A DNA stretch of 64,000 nt. It comes from Macrostomum hystrix. Lineage: Eukaryota; Platyhelminthes; Macrostomidae. The position numbers were made by a program, and so were the translations under genes. Numbering within the stretch: the stretch's first letter is position 1; each line of letters begins with the position of its first letter. Below, in pieces: positions 56,501 through 64,000 of the stretch. The notes beneath the pieces are model-generated. The model was not told the DNA's origin. It saw only the letters and a program-made list of their open reading frames with translations, and searched no databases. Location: the NCBI GenBank assembly GCA_950097015.1, contig CATNEN010000038.1, positions 434,001 to 498,000 of the forward strand, given 5' to 3'.

Positions 56501-59500
56501 TGTCTGCCTGTCCGATGTGTCTGTCTGCCTGTCCGCTGTGTCTGTCTGTCTGCCTGTCCGATGTGTCTGTCTGTCTGCCTGTCCGCTGTGTCTGTCTGCC
56601 TGTCCGCTGTGTCTGTCTGTCTGCCTGTCCGCTGTGTCTGTCTGCCTGTCCGCTGTGTCTGTCTGCCTGTCCGCTGTGTCTGTCTGTCTGTCCGCTGTGT
56701 CTGTCTGCCTGTGTCTGTGGCTGTGTCTGTCTGCCTGTCCGCTGTGTCTGTCTGCCTGTCCGCTGTGTCTGTCTGCCTGTCCGCTGTGTCTGTCTGTCTG
56801 TCCGCTGTGTCTGTCTGCCTGTGTCTGTGGCTGTGTCTGTCTGCCTGTCCGCTGTGTCTGTCTGCCTGTCCGCTGTGTCTGTCTGCCTGTGTCTGTGGCT
56901 GTGTCTGTCTGCCTGTCCGCTGTGTCTGTCTGCCTGTGTCTGTGGCTGTGTCTGTCTGCCTGTTCGCTGTGTACCCAATGACCGTCTGCTTCAATTTCAA
57001 GCGCCATCTGCCAGCTAAACTGAGCTGGAACAATTGCTCACACTTCAGGAGGGTTCACGGCGGCCTACGGCCTGGTCCTGCTTGGCGTGCTGCTGGTGGT
57101 TTGCTTGGTTGGCTTTGTGGCCTTCTGGCTCGTCAGGTGAGAATTGCCGCTCTCTGCCCGCCTCTTTTTTGCATCGATTGTTTGATCGCTTTGAAATTGA
57201 AAAGACAGATAATTGAGGCTTAAACAGATTAGCAGTAGAGCTACCAAGGGGTATTTCCCTTGGCAAATTTTTGTGCTGCACCCGAACGGAGCAACGCAAG
57301 CACACGAAACTCAAGAACACGGGCCAAATTTTTGTTGCGCATCTTCTGAAACAATAATCAAGTCGCCAGCTCTTCAGACCGTCGCGATATTTTATGGTTC
57401 TCGCCGAAGGTCCGACTTTCCCCATAAGTGCAAGTGTCTTTCATACAACCCTATGCATGAATTTGCGCTGCGGCTCAGTGCGGCCTTGCCAGGCCTTCAA
57501 AATTGATCAGCATGTCACCTGAATGTACCTGCATCATCTCCGTCTTCGGTGGTCACCTACCTTTATCTAGACGGATTTGCCGGACCTTCAATGGACACCC
57601 TGACGCGAATTTCTCCAATTTCACTGATCAAACCTAAATATTAGGCGCAGCTCAACCACAGGACACCATCGCCTAGTCTGCCAACCAATCAGTCACCACC
57701 CAACGCTGTTAGCTTTCAGGCGCTGCCAAAACATTTTTCAGGGTTCCCACTCCCTTGGTATACAAAACGGGCCGCAAAATAGCTTGTTGCTTGTCCAACT
57801 GTTTAAACAACTTGAGAACTATAAAAAAGGTCGTATCAATTGTCTCTTCCTGTTGAACATAACAATCACTTGAATTCCTTAAAATTAAAAAACCTATTAG
57901 ACATTTAATATTTAAAAAACCTCCTGGAAATCAAGACATTAAAATTGACTTACTCAATCCCAATGTCAAATAATGTCTACGTGGAGAATCATTTTGCTTA
58001 GAAATCTCAAGGTCAAATAATGTCTGCATCGAGAATCATTTTGCTAGGAAACCTCAAGGTCAAATAATGTCTGCATCGAGAATCATTTTGCTAGGAAACC
58101 TCAAGGTCAAATAATGTCTGCATCGAGAATCATTTTGCTAGGAAACCTCAAGGTCAAATAATGTCTGCATCGAGAATCATTTTGCTAGGAAACCTCAAGG
58201 TCAAATAATGTCTGCATCGAGAATCATTTTGCTAGGAAACCTCAAGGTCAAATAATGTCTGCATCGAGAATCATTTTGCTAGGAAACCTCAAGGTCAAAT
58301 AATGTCTGCATCGAGAATCATTTTGCTAGGAAACCTCAAGGTCAAATAATGTCTGCATCGAGAATTATTTTGCTAGGAAATCTCAAGGTCAAATAATGTC
58401 TGCATCGAGAATCATTTTGCTAGGAAACCTCAAGGTCAAATAATGTCTGCATCGAGAATTATTTTGCTAGGAAATCTCAAGGTCAAATAATGTCTGCATC
58501 GAGTATCATTTTGTTTGGAAATCTCAGGGTCAAATAATGTCTAATAATAATAATATTAGATAATATAATAATTTAATATTGTTCATAAAAAATGCAGTTC
58601 CAGTCTCACAATCAGTTTTTATTTTCCTTCATTAATTTATCCCCTTTAGGCGCTACCTGAGTCGGAAGGCGATGGCCAGAGGACCGAACAAGATGATCCT
58701 CTACCCGGGCGATGTCGAATTTCAAAAGAATCGAGTGCTGAGCAAAAGCGTTCAGGTGAGTAAAGAAGAGGCTGCAGCGCAGCGCAGAGATTGACAGCTC
58801 GCGGCGAGCGAATTTCGCGGCTAATTAGGATGCACCAGTCCAGCTCTGACATGAGATTTAGGCGTTCTACCTTTCGCTAATAGAAATTTGAATCTGCAGC
58901 AGATAATCCGGCAGTTTCCGTCTATCCCATCCTCCCCGGACGCTAGTAGCGGATTTCTTTGAGCTAGAGAAATGGGAAAGCTTAGTTTTAATCGCTTCAA
59001 AATAATTTTGGTTGTAGACTGCGGCGTAGAAAATAAATGGTTATTGCTTTTTTTTTCGATTTTCATGCGGTTTTGAGAATAAATCTATGAGTGAGAATTC
59101 TATGAGCTTCTTTGTTTCCACATAAACACACTGATAAACACACTGCCTGTTAAACACACTGTCGGATAAACACACTGCCTGATAAACACACTGCCTGATA
59201 AACACACTGCCTGATAAACACACTGCCTGATAAACACACTGCCTGATAAACACACAGCCTGTTAAACACACTGTCGGATAAACACACTGCCAGATAAACA
59301 CACTGCCTGTTAAACACACTGTCGGATAAACACACTGCCTGATAAACACACTGCCTGATAAACACACTGCCTGATAAACACACAGCCTGTTAAACACACT
59401 GTCGGATAAACACACTGCCAGATAAACACACTGCCTGATAAACACACTGCCAGATAAACTCACTCCCAGATAAACTCACTCACTCTTAGATAAACACACT

Positions 59501-61976
59501 CCCAGATAAACTCACTCTTAGATAAACAAAAGATAGATTGATAACTCACTCACTGCAATAAACTCCTGAATGCGCCTCCATCAGAGCCTGAAGCACAACG
59601 CGGACGCCACGGTGGCTGAGGTGGCTCTTCCCGGCCTGCTGCAGAGCCAGAACCGGCAGGCCGAGACATTGCGCAACGCGATGGCGGAACGGCGCTCACT
59701 GAAGAGTCCGACCAGCGAGTCGGAGGTCACCGACCCCAATACGGCTAAGTACAATGTGAGGCTCGGCTGCTCAGTGGGATAAAAATGTCTTTTGGGATCC
59801 GGGGATTGTCAATGGGAAAAAGCTTTGGGGATCAGAAGGCAGTCAGTGGGATAAAAATGTCTCTTAGGGATCAGAGGACAGTCAGTGGAATAAAAATGTA
59901 TTTTAGGGATCAGAGGACAGTCAGTGGGATAAAAATGTCTTTTAGGGATCAGAGGACAGTCAGTGGAATAAAAATGTATTTTAGGGATCAGAGGACAGTC
60001 AGTGGGATAAAAATGTATTTTAGGGATCAGAGGACAGTCAGTGGAATAAAAATGTATTTTAGGGATCAGAGGACAGTCAGTGGGATAAAAATGTATTTTA
60101 GGGATCAGAGGACAGTCAATAGGATAAAAATGTATTTTAGGGATCAGAGGACAGTCAGTGGGATAAAAATGTATTTTAGGGATCAGAGGACAGTCAGTGG
60201 AATAAAAATGTATTTTAGGGATCAGAGGACAGTCAGTGGGATAAAAATGTATTTTAGGGATCAGAGGACAGTCAATAGGATAAAAATGTATTTTAGGGAT
60301 CAGAGGACAGTCAATAGGATAAAAATGTATTTTAGGGATCAGAGGACAGTCAATAGGATAAAGATTGCATTTGGGATTAGGAGACAGTCGATGGGATAGA
60401 GATGTTTTTTGGTTCAAGGATTTTCATTGGGATAAAGCTTTGGGGATCAGAGGACAGTGAGGATGGGGATGTCTCTAGGAGATCATAAAACAGTCCATTC
60501 GATAAAGATATCTCTAGGGATTCGGAGACATACAATGGGATAAATATGTATTTTGGGATCAGATGGGGATCAGTTCCTGAAGACTTGAAAGTGCGCTGTT
60601 GCCGGCACGGTTGAGCCACATGACGAGAACGCGCCTGTTTCAGGGAGATTTCATTCATCTAAAGTACATCGACGTTCCCGGCAGCTCGATGAAGAACAAG
60701 CTGACCAATTACATCCGGCTGCTGCGGGAAGTCCGCAACGAGAATGTGAACCCCTTCGTTGGCGTCCTAATTGACATGGACCGGCTGGGATTCGTGTGGG
60801 ATTTCTGCACTCGGGGCAGCCTTAGGGTAAGCACCTGAGCTCAGCGACTCAATGGGTCTTTTAAGGAAAATTAATAAGAAATAAGGTCATTTGGGAATCG
60901 ACTGCTTTTGACAGGCTTTTCACCTGTTAGACGGGTTTGCCAACTTTAACAAATAGTTCATCATTTGTTAGACATGTTTTTCACCTGTCGGATATGGTTA
61001 ATCAACTGTTAATCAGCCACGGTGAGATGAGACACAGATTTGTTGTGTTTTATAAAAGTTTGTCATATTTTATGAACACCTCACCACCAGACAGGTCTTT
61101 TATCCGCCAAACGAGTGTCTACCCGCTGAGTTGGTTCAAATTCTACTGAAATTCTACTCAAATTCTACATTGCAGGATGTAATCAACAATCCGTCAGTAA
61201 ATTTGGATTGGGATTTTAAACTATCTCTAATGACGGACTTGGTGAAGGTAAGACCCGCACCCGCTTGTGATAAACACATTGTTGCGTGTACTGCAGTGAT
61301 AGGCCCGACCATGTTAAGAAGTGCTCGCTACTGATTTTTGCCAGGGTCTTCGCTACCTGCACCACAGTTCCATTGTGAAGGTGCACGGCAACCTGAAGTC
61401 AACCAACTGCGTCATTGACGGCCGATGGGTACTGAAAATGACCGACTTCGGCCTCAACGAAGTCTACAACATGTACGGCCAGCGGGTTGCCCGCCAGGAC
61501 GAGCAGCAGCTGTGGACGGCGCCTGAAATCCTTCGAGAGCCGACGCCGACTGTCGGCGTGCATCCGGGCACGCAGAAGGGCGACGTCTACTCCTTCGCCA
61601 TCGTGATGCAGGAGATTGTGACCAGGGACGCGCCGTACGGTATGATGGGAATGAGCGCGGCCGACATTCTAAGAAAGCTGCGCAAGCCGCCGCCGCTGTG
61701 CCGGCCGCAGGTGACGCAGAGCGAAGCCCCTCCGGCCTACATCCAGATCATGAAGCAGGCCTGGGCAGAGAACCCGGACATGCGGCCCGACATGAACACC
61801 GTCAACCACACCTTCAAGAGCCTCCTTCAGGGCCGCAAGATGAACATTGTGGACCACATGTTCAAGATGATGGAAAAGTACTCAGCCGATCTTGAGGACA
61901 CAGTCCGAGAGAGAACAATTGAGCTGGAGGTCGAGAAGAAGAAGACAGAGATGCTGGTCGCCAGAATGCTACCCAG
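52960..61976 (+). CDS. Receptor-type guanylyl cyclase (gene span, 9 exons visible, 836 residues; catalytic domain beyond right edge)
   Basis: Receptor guanylyl cyclases are plasma-membrane dimers that make cGMP when a ligand binds outside. The exons are 52,960-53,590; 55,368-55,630; 55,950-56,313; 57,049-57,136; 58,650-58,755; 59,585-59,755; 60,644-60,826; 61,176-61,247 and 61,345-61,976, with all phases closing. Domains: signal peptide (1 to about 25), divergent ligand-binding (ANF-receptor-like) domain to about 420 with several N-glycosylation sites, one TM (about 423-447, [20 protein letters not shown]), kinase-homology domain (about 460-790) and signalling helix ([20 protein letters not shown]). 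The kinase-homology domain has HGNLKSTNC in place of the catalytic HRD motif, as is usual in this family, so it should be a pseudokinase. The last visible exon stops in phase 2 just before the cyclase domain should begin. Confidence 0.93.
53610..53690. repeat. Degenerate GATT simple-sequence tract in cyclase intron 1
   Basis: GATCGACTGATCGATTGATT-type words just after the donor, similar to the tract upstream of the innexin gene. Confidence 0.8.
53690..53880 (+). mobile_element. tRNA-derived SINE, family A, in cyclase intron 1
   Basis: GGCTAGAGCGTCGGACACAC (A-box region) and GGGGGTTCGATTCCCGACTC (B box) lead into GTGCCCTTTAGCAAGATAGA and TTAGATGGGCACCAGGTAAT, the reverse of the family A body seen at 46,240-46,552. 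Confidence 0.8.
54358..55012 (-). pseudogene. Non-LTR retrotransposon relic: RNase H C-terminus and zinc-knuckle tail
   Basis: On minus, [20 protein letters not shown] then LAKAG is the last RNase H motif of non-LTR retrotransposon pol proteins. After a frameshift near 54,800 the usual tail follows: [35 protein letters not shown] (CCHC-like), and [16 protein letters not shown]. It lies antisense in a cyclase intron and is truncated at both ends, so it is inactive. Confidence 0.85.
55368..55630 (+). CDS. Guanylyl cyclase exon 2: ligand-binding domain
   Basis: Acceptor TAAATTCCAG|CCGTG. It reads [20 protein letters not shown] and [12 protein letters not shown], ending WSAGFDQR. Donor CAGAGG|GTGAGA, phase 0. 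Confidence 0.85.
55672..55895. repeat. 15-bp purine minisatellite in cyclase intron 2
   Basis: The unit GTGAGGAGAGAGTAG (about 10-12 copies) decays into GGTGAGGAGA and GAGGAGAGAG. Every unit carries G|GTGAGG, equivalent to the intron's own 5' splice site (AGG|GTGAGA). Confidence 0.95.
55950..56313 (+). CDS. Guanylyl cyclase exon 3: membrane-proximal ectodomain
   Basis: Acceptor ATCCTTGCAG|ATCCAC. It encodes [17 protein letters not shown] through [14 protein letters not shown]. Donor CTCCG|GTGAGC, phase 1, directly followed by a tandem array. Confidence 0.85.
56318..56972. repeat. CTGT-rich minisatellite in cyclase intron 3
   Basis: Units of about 21 and 25 bp made of GCCTGTCCGCTGTGTCTGTC with or without an extra TGTC. 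Higher-order blocks contain TGTGTCTGTGGCTGTGTCTG in the right half. The array begins at about intron position +5. Confidence 0.95.
57049..57136 (+). CDS. Guanylyl cyclase exon 4: transmembrane helix
   Basis: An 88-bp exon between CACACTTCAG and CGTCAG|GTGAGA. It encodes [20 protein letters not shown] then GFVAFWLVR, a single hydrophobic helix followed by a basic stop-transfer residue. Confidence 0.9.
57137..57952. other. First half of cyclase intron 4
   Basis: No exon, array or element that I can name. Confidence 0.5.
57953..58545. repeat. 47-bp minisatellite in cyclase intron 4, about 12 copies
   Basis: The unit contains CAAGGTCAAATAATGTCTGC and ATCGAGAATCATTTTGCTAG. The central copies are nearly identical and the end copies diverge. 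Confidence 0.96.
58650..58755 (+). CDS. Guanylyl cyclase exon 5: juxtamembrane segment and start of kinase-homology domain
   Basis: Acceptor TATCCCCTTTAG. It encodes [20 protein letters not shown] and [15 protein letters not shown]. Donor TTCAG|GTGAGT, phase 0. Confidence 0.9.
59125..59530. repeat. 16-bp minisatellite in cyclase intron 5
   Basis: The unit GATAAACACACTGCCT with variants GTTAAACACACTGTCG and CTGCCA. Late copies become GATAAACTCACTCCCA. It lies just upstream of the exon 6 acceptor. Confidence 0.95.
59585..59755 (+). CDS. Guanylyl cyclase exon 6
   Basis: Acceptor [38 protein letters not shown] to [11 protein letters not shown]. Donor TACAAT|GTGAGG, phase 0. Confidence 0.86.
59770..60560. 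repeat. 39-bp minisatellite in cyclase intron 6, about 17-20 copies
   Basis: The unit contains GTCAGTGGGATAAAAATGTA and TTTTAGGGATCAGAGGACA. It starts about 16 bases after the donor. The central copies are uniform and the last five are diverged and of variable length. Confidence 0.96.
60644..60826 (+). CDS. Guanylyl cyclase exon 7: kinase-homology N-lobe
   Basis: Acceptor [50 protein letters not shown] and [10 protein letters not shown] match the beta-3/alpha-C and hinge region of the family. Donor CTTAGG|GTAAGC, phase 0. Confidence 0.92.
60827..61175. other. Cyclase intron 7 with scattered CTGTTAGAC words
   Basis: CACCTGTTAGACGGG, CATTTGTTAGACATG, CACCTGTCGG and CAACTGTTAATC occur within about 100 bases. 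They look like an embryonic or decayed form of the array in intron 9. Confidence 0.55.
61176..61247 (+). CDS. Guanylyl cyclase exon 8 (72 bp)
   Basis: Acceptor [40 protein letters not shown] (alpha-D/E region), donor GTGAAG|GTAAGA, phase 0. RGSLR|DVI and [11 protein letters not shown] join as in related receptors. Confidence 0.92.
61345..61976 (+). CDS. Guanylyl cyclase exon 9: kinase-homology C-lobe and signalling helix
   Basis: Acceptor TTTTTGCCAG|GGTCTT. Contains [73 protein letters not shown] and the coiled signalling helix. Donor ACCCAG|GTAAAT, phase 2. Confidence 0.95.
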
Positions 61977-61997
61977 GTAAATAAATACATGTTCGAC

Positions 61998-62605
61998 AAA
62001 GGGTGTCTAACTACCTGTTAGACAGAGTGTCCCTAACTACCTGTTAGACAGTGGGTGTCTAACTACCTGTTAGACAGAGTGTCCCTAACTACCTGTTAGA
62101 CAGTGGGTGTCTAACTACCTGTTAGACAGAGGGTCCCTAACTACCTGTTAGACAGAGGGTCCCTAACTACCTGTTAGACAGAGGGTCCCTAACTACCTGT
62201 TAGACAGTGGATGTCTAACTACCTGTTAGACAGAGGGTGTCAAATTACCTATTAGACAGAGGGAGTCTAACAACCTGTTAGACAGTGGGTGTCTAACTAC
62301 CTGTTAGACAGAGGGTCTCTAACTACCTATTAGACAGAGGGAGTCTAACAACCTGTTAGACAGTGGGTGTCTAACTACCTGTTAGACAGAGGGTCTCTAA
62401 CTACCTATTAGACAGAGGGAGTCTAACAACCTGTTAGACAGTGGGTGTCTAACTACCTGTTAGACAGAGGGTCTCTAACTACCTATTAGACAAAGGGTGT
62501 CTAACAACCTGTTAGACAGAGGGTCCCTAACTACCTGTTGGACAGAGGGTGCCTAACTACCTGTTAGACAGAGGGTCTCTAACTACCTGTTAGACAGAGG
62601 GTAAC
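61998..62605. repeat. 26-bp hairpin-unit minisatellite in cyclase intron 9, about 23 copies
   Basis: The unit is GTCTAACTACCTGTTAGAC followed by AGAGGGT or AGTGGGT. GTCTAAC and GTTAGAC are perfect 7-bp inverted arms around TACCT. A higher-order block of about 130 bp containing AACAACCTGTTAGAC repeats in the middle. Confidence 0.97.
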
Positions 62606-63065
62606 AAAGATGCTTAACGAAAAAGTGCTTTGCCAGAAAGAGTAAGATCGTTACAAATTTAGCGCTAATCTTGCTATCTTACAGGGCGTCGCTTTTTGTT
62701 CATTGGTTTTTCCCTTCTCTCAAGCCCAACCTTAGCAGCTGAGTACAGTGCTCAGAGTTAATTAAAACGAGCTCCGTCACAGAGTCCACAAGGTCACGCT
62801 CCTGAATAGCGACTCGAGCTGAGGGGATACAGAAAAGGTCTAACACAATTTTGATGAATTCGGCTGATTAATTCCTAGGCCGGCTAAAAGGAAAGTAATT
62901 TTTTAAATTTGTACTCTGACTGCTTAGCTGATTACCAAGACACAGATTAACTTCTGATGGACTCCAAAAACAAATCATTTTCTGATTTTCAGAAGCCCTG
63001 TCTCTATCATTATTAGGGCCGCTAGATGGTAAAAACTAGAATATCGATATCACAGACACTCGCTC
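62606..63065. other. Unique spacer between opposed arrays
   Basis: No exon recognised. A CTTGCTATCTTACAG near 62,673-62,682 looks like an acceptor, but what follows is not cyclase-domain sequence. Confidence 0.5.
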
Positions 63066-63337
63066 ACTAACAGGTAGTTAGACACCCACTGTCTAACAGG
63101 TAGTTAGACACCCTCTGTCTAACAGGTAGTTAGACACCCACTGTCTAACAGGTAATTTGACACCCTCTGTCTAACAGGTAGTTAGACTCCCTCTGTCTAA
63201 TAGGTAGTTAGACATCCACTGTCTAACAGGTAGTTAGGGACACTCTGTCTAACAGGTAGTTAGGGACCCTCTGTCTAACAGGTAGTTAGGCACCCTCTGT
63301 CTAACAGGTACTTTGTCAGCCACTGTTAGACGAACGC
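63066..63337. repeat. Inverted copy of the 26-bp array, about 10 copies
   Basis: The units read AACAGGTAGTTAGACACCC and CTGTCT, the reverse complement of the array at 61,998-62,605, with the same variants (AGACACCC, AGGGACC, AGGCACC). Confidence 0.96.
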
Positions 63338-63828
63338 ATTAAGTCCAATTCTCCCATCTCTGTTATTCGGGTGGGGCAACTAAAGCTGGGAAGACACTCT
63401 GGAGATGCCCTTTGGGGATTTGAGTATTGAAAGGCGACACCCATGGAGATTAGCGCCTCGCCCTGCCGTCCTGCCTTGACGAGAAATTAATTATGAAAGA
63501 ATTAAAGAAATGAACAGCGCATTTTCTGATTTCCCTGCAGACAAAGATTAATGTCGAATTAATATATCGTTCAAATTATCTACTTTTCTCTCGTCAGCAA
63601 TATTTATTTGACATAGATTCACCGTTTGACGATTCGTCCAATCAGAAACGGCGACGTTAACCCCTCTTACCCTTTCCAATCAGCCCAGCCAATAGGAGAT
63701 TGACAACGGCTCTAGAATGGAACCTGAGGTCGATCAATCCTCAAACCGAACCGACTGAAATCAGTAGATGGTCGATCCAGTCGCTTAGAAACGCCGAGAC
63801 ATCTCACCCCTGTCCTTCCCACCGGGAA
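63338..63828. other. Probable cyclase intron sequence
   Basis: No exon or element recognised before the SINE at the right edge. Confidence 0.4.
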
Positions 63829-64000
63829 AGGGGGTCGGTGGCAGAGCGGTTCACGCGTTTGCCTCTCGCACCACGGTCCTAAGTTCGATTCCACTGCGAG
63901 GCCACATTTATTTGGGGCGCAGCCGCGGAGATAAGGCTTGAGGGCTTGTCGTGCAATTTACGCCCTTGTGGGCCAACCTCCAAGGCACAGTGAAATGTAC
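63829..64000 (+). mobile_element. SINE family B, 5' end complete, cut by the window edge
   Basis: Head GGTGGCAGAGCGGTTCACGC with B box AAGTTCGATTCCA, then GAGGCCACATTTATTTGGGG, GAGGGCTTGTCGTGCAATTT and CCAACCTCCAAGGCACAGTG. Best-preserved head of this family in the window. Confidence 0.85.

Noticed and set aside
56030..57033. Large Cys/Val/Ser and Asp/Arg/Gln/Thr frames around the CTGT array
   Set aside because: Simple-sequence artefact inside cyclase intron 3. Only 55,950-56,313 and 57,049-57,136 are exonic.
59785..60417. Repeated [13 protein letters not shown] frame on plus and its minus counterpart
   Set aside because: This is the 39-bp array of cyclase intron 6; the period divides by three and carries no stop.
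62683..62760. Next guanylyl cyclase exon after the acceptor-like CTTGCTATCTTACAG
   Set aside because: The phase-2 continuation gives no cyclase-domain residues and soon meets a stop. The catalytic exons must lie beyond the window.
63829..63905. Functional tRNA gene (Ser/Leu-like)
   Set aside because: The A and B boxes are good, but the sequence continues into a body shared with other SINE copies and I cannot close a normal cloverleaf. It is better called a SINE head.

Overview
This is a piece of an invertebrate animal nuclear genome. The genes are split by GT-AG introns, carry metazoan domain architectures (innexin, BET bromodomain protein, BPTF/NURF301, receptor guanylyl cyclase) and sit among tRNA-derived SINEs, a Tc1/mariner-superfamily DNA element and a non-LTR retrotransposon relic. 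The density of private tandem repeats, with a different unit in almost every intron, suits a repeat-rich lophotrochozoan such as a free-living flatworm. The species cannot be fixed from the sequence, so that placement is inference.

Layout. 1-1,630: first coding exon of an innexin on the minus strand; the rest of the gene lies left of the window. 1.6-21.9 kb: gene-poor DNA with large tandem arrays (3.6-5.0, 15.8-16.4, 17.0-17.9, 18.6-19.0 kb), SINEs and a 973-bp mariner-like element with perfect 27-bp inverted ends. 21.9-26.6 kb (+): a two-exon gene for a predicted two-pass membrane protein with a long disordered tail, its intron filled by a 30-bp repeat. 26.6-30.2 kb: AT-rich spacer. 30.2-34.5 kb (+): complete four-exon BET protein (BD1, BD2, ET, Ser-rich tail; about 749 aa). 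34.5-38.3 kb: spacer between convergent genes, holding a 38-bp array. 38.3-50.7 kb (-): complete eleven-exon BPTF/NURF301 homologue, about 2,071 aa (DDT, PHD, WHIM-like blocks, two C-terminal PHDs, bromodomain). 50.7-53.0 kb: shared divergent upstream region. 53.0 kb to beyond 61,976 (+): nine exons of a receptor guanylyl cyclase (signal peptide, ligand-binding domain, one TM, kinase-homology domain, signalling helix); the cyclase domain lies past the right edge.

Exon joins were worked out by hand from splice consensus, codon phase and family resemblance. In the BPTF and cyclase models all junction phases close. One BET junction (BD2) is uncertain.

BET and BPTF are both chromatin readers of histone acetylation or methylation and lie tail to tail; BPTF is a nucleosome-remodelling subunit. 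The guanylyl cyclase and innexin belong to cell-surface signalling and cell coupling. Nothing in the sequence shows that the genes are co-regulated.

The most unusual structure is the relation between splice sites and minisatellites. In several introns the array starts within a few bases of the 5' splice site or runs into the 3' splice site, and in three introns every repeat unit carries a copy of the host splice signal. In two arrays the identical, presumably youngest, copies lie on the donor side. In the last intron of the cyclase a hairpin-forming repeat is present in both orientations.
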